Below are positions 31,214-33,812 of a stretch of DNA of 33,812 nt, piece after piece; position 1 is the stretch's first letter, and the number at the start of each line of letters is the position of its first letter. Location of the stretch: positions 1 to 33,812 of the forward strand of contig DVGD01000147.1 of the NCBI GenBank assembly GCA_018712905.1, read 5' to 3'. Made by a program: the position numbers and the translations under genes. The notes under the pieces are model-generated. The model was not told the DNA's origin, did no database searches, and saw nothing but the letters and a program-made list of their open reading frames with translations. The stretch is from Candidatus Avoscillospira stercoripullorum (lineage in GTDB: Bacteria > Bacillota > Clostridia > Oscillospirales > Oscillospiraceae).

Positions 31214-32371
31214 ATGAACTACTATCCTTATTTCCAGCTGGCGCCGGTGTTGTTTGGCCGGGGTGTGGCCGGTCAAACCGGTGAAGTCGTCAAAAAACTG
31301 GGCTGCGGCAATGCGCTGCTGGTGACAGACCCAGGCGTTGCCGCCGTGGGCGCCGCGGAAACCGTCCGTGCCGCCCTGGCCGCCGCCGGCGTCGCCGTCA
31401 CGGTATGGGATCAGGCGCAGATGGATTGCCCCGAACAGACGGTGCGGGATGCAGCTGCCGTTGCCCGGGCACAGAAAGTGGACTGCGTGGTGGGCGTCGG
31501 CGGCGGCAGCGTGCTGGATACCGCCAAGGCCGTTGCCGCAGTGAGCGTCAACGGCGACGGTGTGCTGGGAGAGATGCCCTTGTATCTCACCGGGCAGAAG
31601 CAGTATGCCGTACCGCCGCTTGACGTGATTGAAGTGCCCACCACCTCCGGCACCGGTTCTGAGAGCACCTTTGTGGCCGTTGTCACCTCGGATGCCCTGG
31701 ACTGCAAGATCGGCCTGCCGGTGCATCCCGCCTACGGCGTGGTCGATCCTCTGCTGACGCGCACCGTGCCCCAGGATATTACCGCCTATACCGGCATGGA
31801 CGCATTCTCCCACGCCAACGAAGCGCTCACCGAGCAGAAGGCCTCCCGCCACTCCGATCTGCTGGCCTATGAAGCCATTCGGCTCATCCGGGATGATCTG
31901 CCTGCGGCAATTGCCGACGGCAGCAATATGGAAGCCCGTGAAAATCTAGCCTTTGCCAGCAATATCGCCGGTATCTCTTTCAATGAATCGGGCACCCATA
32001 TCGGCCATTCCATTGCCCATGCCCTGGGTCATGTCTATCACCTGCCCCACGGCGTCTGCTGCGCCAATGTAACGCCGGCTGTCATCGCCTTCACCGCACG
32101 CGCTTACCCGGAAAAGATGAGAAAGCTGGGAGAACTGATGGGCGCGGTGTTCTCCTCCGATGCGCCCGCCGAGATTGGCCGGGCAGCGGCAAAGGCCGTT
32201 CGGGAATTTGCCGTCCGGGTGGGCGTACCTACCTTCCGCCAGCTGGGTCTTGACGAGGAAAAGGTTTTGGCGGTTCGGGATGCCGTGTGGAACGATGCTC
32301 TGGCGCATGCCTACGGCGGCAGCTTCACACCCGAGGACGTGGAGCAAATGCTCCTGGATACGCTGGGATGA
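31214..32371 (+). CDS. Iron-containing alcohol dehydrogenase
   Basis: 385 residues, family-standard length. NAD-binding GVGGGSVLDTAKA, signature PTTSGTGSE, and metal ligands in GMDAFSHANEA (Asp, His) and GTHIGHSIAHALGHVYHLPHG (two His). The family reversibly interconverts alcohols with aldehydes or ketones in the cytoplasm. ATG 31214 is preferred over the adjacent GTG 31211 because of spacing from AAAGGAG. Its stop overlaps the SDR start (ATGA), so the two dehydrogenases are translationally coupled. Substrate size cannot be told; in this context an aldehyde released after GRE elimination is a reasonable guess. Confidence 0.93.
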   Translation: MNYYPYFQLAPVLFGRGVAGQTGEVVKKLGCGNALLVTDPGVAAVGAAETVRAALAAAGVAVTVWDQAQMDCPEQTVRDAAAVARAQKVDCVVGVGGGSVLDTAKAVAAVSVNGDGVLGEMPLYLTGQKQYAVPPLDVIEVPTTSGTGSESTFVAVVTSDALDCKIGLPVHPAYGVVDPLLTRTVPQDITAYTGMDAFSHANEALTEQKASRHSDLLAYEAIRLIRDDLPAAIADGSNMEARENLAFASNIAGISFNESGTHIGHSIAHALGHVYHLPHGVCCANVTPAVIAFTARAYPEKMRKLGELMGAVFSSDAPAEIGRAAAKAVREFAVRVGVPTFRQLGLDEEKVLAVRDAVWNDALAHAYGGSFTPEDVEQMLLDTLG

Positions 32372-33366
32372 CGCGGTATTTAGAGGGAAAGGTGGCAATT
32401 GTCACCGGCTCGGGGCAAGGCATAGGCCGTGCCATCGCGGCGGCTCTGGCCGAGCAGGGCGCGGCGGTGGTTACCAATAATCGCCGTCCCGGCGCCACCA
32501 GCACCACCCAGCTCACCCCCGAGCGGCTTAGTAAACTCACGGAGGAAGAGCGGAACTGGGTCACACAAGAAATGCAGCGCTTCGGCGGGGATGCGGAAAG
32601 CACCGCAGAAATGATCCGCCAGCGCGGCGGCAAGGCCGTGGCCTGCTTTGCAGACATTACCGACTACGACGCCGCCGGACGCCTGATCGAGACGGCGGTG
32701 GAAGCCTTCGGCGGTGTGGATATTCTGGTCAACGTGGCGGGGGCGTTCGGCTTTTCTCCCTTTGAGAAGATGTCGCCGGCGCTGTTTCGAAAGGTTACCG
32801 CCGTCAAGCTGGACGGCTACTTCCATACCTGCCGTCATGCCGTCCCCCACATGCTGGAGAAGGGCTGGGGGCGGATCCTCAACTGCACCTCCCGGGCGTG
32901 GTTGGGCGACATCTTCCGCCACGCGGAATACTGCGCCGCCAATGCCGGGGTGGTGGGGCTGACCCGGGCGCTGGCTGTGGAATACGCCGGCCAGGGGATC
33001 ACCGCCAATTGTTTCTCCCCCTATGCCCGTACAAGATCGGCCATCGATCTTCAGATGTTTGACAAAACCGTGGAGCAGGCCGACCGGGTCATGGCGGTAG
33101 ACGGCGTCACCCCCAGGGTGGACAGCGCGCCGCCGCCGGAGGAACTGACGCCCCTCATATGCTATCTTTGTACCGATGCCGCGGCAAGGGTCAATGGCTC
33201 CGTCTTCAACATTGGCGGCAGCAAGATCGGCCTCTATTCCAATCCGGAGATCGTCTGCCAGGTCTGCAAGGCGCCGGGTGAGCGCTGGACTGTGGAAGAG
33301 TTGGTCCATTCCGCTGACGGAATGCTCCTCCAGGGCTACCACAGCGTGGTGGAAAACTACCGATAA
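32368..33366 (+). CDS. Short-chain dehydrogenase/reductase with altered catalytic tetrad
   Basis: 332 residues. Rossmann motif VTGSGQGIGRA, NVAG in place of the usual NNAG, catalytic Ser175 (CTSRAW) and Tyr188, but the Lys that completes Y-x3-K is Asn192 (YCAAN); the codon is clearly AAT. An insert of about 30 residues after strand 2 (PGATSTTQLTPERLSKL region) and a C-terminal extension of about 60 residues resemble the SDR part of multifunctional hydroxyacyl-CoA dehydrogenases. Loss of Lys may mean a changed mechanism or a binding role. Last gene of the operon, 4-nt overlap with the alcohol dehydrogenase, terminator 74 bp on. Confidence 0.88.
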   Translation: MTRYLEGKVAIVTGSGQGIGRAIAAALAEQGAAVVTNNRRPGATSTTQLTPERLSKLTEEERNWVTQEMQRFGGDAESTAEMIRQRGGKAVACFADITDYDAAGRLIETAVEAFGGVDILVNVAGAFGFSPFEKMSPALFRKVTAVKLDGYFHTCRHAVPHMLEKGWGRILNCTSRAWLGDIFRHAEYCAANAGVVGLTRALAVEYAGQGITANCFSPYARTRSAIDLQMFDKTVEQADRVMAVDGVTPRVDSAPPPEELTPLICYLCTDAAARVNGSVFNIGGSKIGLYSNPEIVCQVCKAPGERWTVEELVHSADGMLLQGYHSVVENYR

Positions 33367-33398
33367 ATGCTCGATGTGCTGGACGTCCATTTTGCCAT

Positions 33399-33479
33399 GG
33401 GCGTCGAACCGTTGCTCCGAGGTTGGGACCATCAACGCCAAAAAAGATCCACACCCCCGTTGGGGATGCGGATCTTTTT
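33399..33479. repeat. 81-bp direct repeat, copy 1
   Basis: Begins GGGCGTCGAACCG and ends in GGATCTTTTT. It matches 33731-33811 at 80 of 81 positions (C at 33469 versus T at 33801). The last 40 bp are the terminator hairpin listed separately. Confidence 0.9.
33440..33479. terminator. Bidirectional terminator closing the catabolic operon
   Basis: AAAAAGATCC-ACACCCC pairs with GGGGATGCGGATCTTTTT around a short loop. It has an A-run on one side and a T-run on the other, so it can terminate from either direction. One A-C mismatch in this copy is repaired in the second repeat copy. Confidence 0.8.
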
Positions 33480-33733
33480 GGGGATATCGCAACAGTATAG
33501 ATGCTGCAGCGCTCAGGTTTTCGCCCAAAACCAAATCACAACCCAGCACAGCGGTTGTGATTTGGAGAGGAGGAGCAAGGGAGCGAGCGGATGACATCTT
33601 TTTTTGCCATAGGCATAAAAAGATGTCGGAGCAAAGCGTACTTTGCTCCGACGTGGTGCCGGTGGCCGGCGTCTCCGCGCCAAGTGCCGCCGCGAGCGGC
33701 GGTTGCGCTCCGACACACCCGCCTGCGGGCGGG
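33480..33733. repeat. Gene-free array of tandem hairpins
   Basis: No gene is visible in this stretch. It contains consecutive strong stems: CCAAATCACAACC/GGTTGTGATTTGG (33531-33565), GACATCTTTTT.. with its complement (33593-33627), GTCGGAGCAAAG/CTTTGCTCCGAC (33625-33652), CCGCCGC/GCGGCGG (33687-33702) and CCCGCC/GGCGGG (33718-33733). The second and third share the bases GTC, so they compete. The array is bounded on both sides by the 81-bp direct repeats. Confidence 0.75.
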
Positions 33734-33811
33734 CGTCGAACCGTTGCTCCGAGGTTGGGACCATCAACGCCAAAAAAGATCCACACCCCCGTTGGGGATG
33801 TGGATCTTTTT
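33731..33811. repeat. 81-bp direct repeat, copy 2, with terminator hairpin
   Basis: Second copy of the repeat at 33399, one base different. Its terminator hairpin (33772-33811) is fully paired in the GATCCACA/TGTGGATC arm. It reaches the window edge, so further copies may follow. Confidence 0.88.
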
Positions 33812-33812
33812 T

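Noticed and set aside
33367..33594. Short + strand frame after the SDR
   Set aside because: It runs through the direct repeat and terminator, has no ribosome site, and is not protein-like.
32380..33786. 468-codon minus-strand frame opposite the SDR
   Set aside because: Its first part reads through the hairpin array and both repeats, and the rest is the shadow of a clear SDR.

Overview
The window looks like chromosomal DNA from an anaerobic, GC-rich Firmicute, most likely a gut Oscillospiraceae-type clostridium. The evidence is strong AGGAGG-type ribosome sites, sigma-A promoters with 17-bp spacers, lipobox lipoproteins, two oxygen-sensitive glycyl radical enzymes (GREs), iron-sulfur flavoenzymes, and hairpin-rich intergenic repeats. 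The taxonomic call is inference; no marker gene is present.

Layout. Positions 1-6250 hold ordinary functions: a 3'-truncated alkaline phosphatase lipoprotein, a polysaccharide-deacetylase-like membrane-anchored protein, and an orphan BlaI/MecI repressor facing an AEC-type transporter. An FG-GAP-type protein of unknown function follows. From 6253 on, nearly everything looks like one catabolic island. Block A (6253-11716) is a LysR regulator divergent from an Old-Yellow-Enzyme/2,4-dienoyl-CoA-reductase-type flavoprotein plus a GRE eliminase. Block B (11749-16141) is an FGGY kinase plus DUF169 protein, divergent from a LacI regulator plus a metal-dependent amidohydrolase. Block C (16478-33366) is a 15-gene collinear run: two isocitrate-lyase/PEP-mutase-fold proteins, a complete Liv-type ABC importer, a second GRE with its radical-SAM activase, a D-2-hydroxyacid dehydrogenase, a YhcH-family protein, a UroD-family protein, a second OYE-type flavoprotein, an iron alcohol dehydrogenase and an unusual SDR.

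How the genes may work together (inference). The importer brings in a small organic solute. A GRE eliminates water or another leaving group through radical chemistry. The OYE-type enzymes reduce the resulting activated double bond, and the dehydrogenases balance redox. The ICL/PEPM-fold proteins, UroD-like protein, YhcH, amidohydrolase and kinase would handle acid, sugar-like or lactone intermediates. Only one GRE activase is visible, so it may serve both GREs. I could not name the substrate: neither GRE carries a signature I can tie to choline, glycerol, hydroxyproline, isethionate or arylacetate chemistry, and the companion genes do not match those pathways. This island is the best candidate for an undescribed system here.

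Regulatory DNA is readable. There are divergent promoter pairs in Blocks A and B and at the blaI/AEC gap. A tandem TTGCGCAA operator sits just after the putative Block C promoter. Intercistronic hairpins separate modules of Block C. The window ends in a hairpin array bounded by an 81-bp direct repeat.
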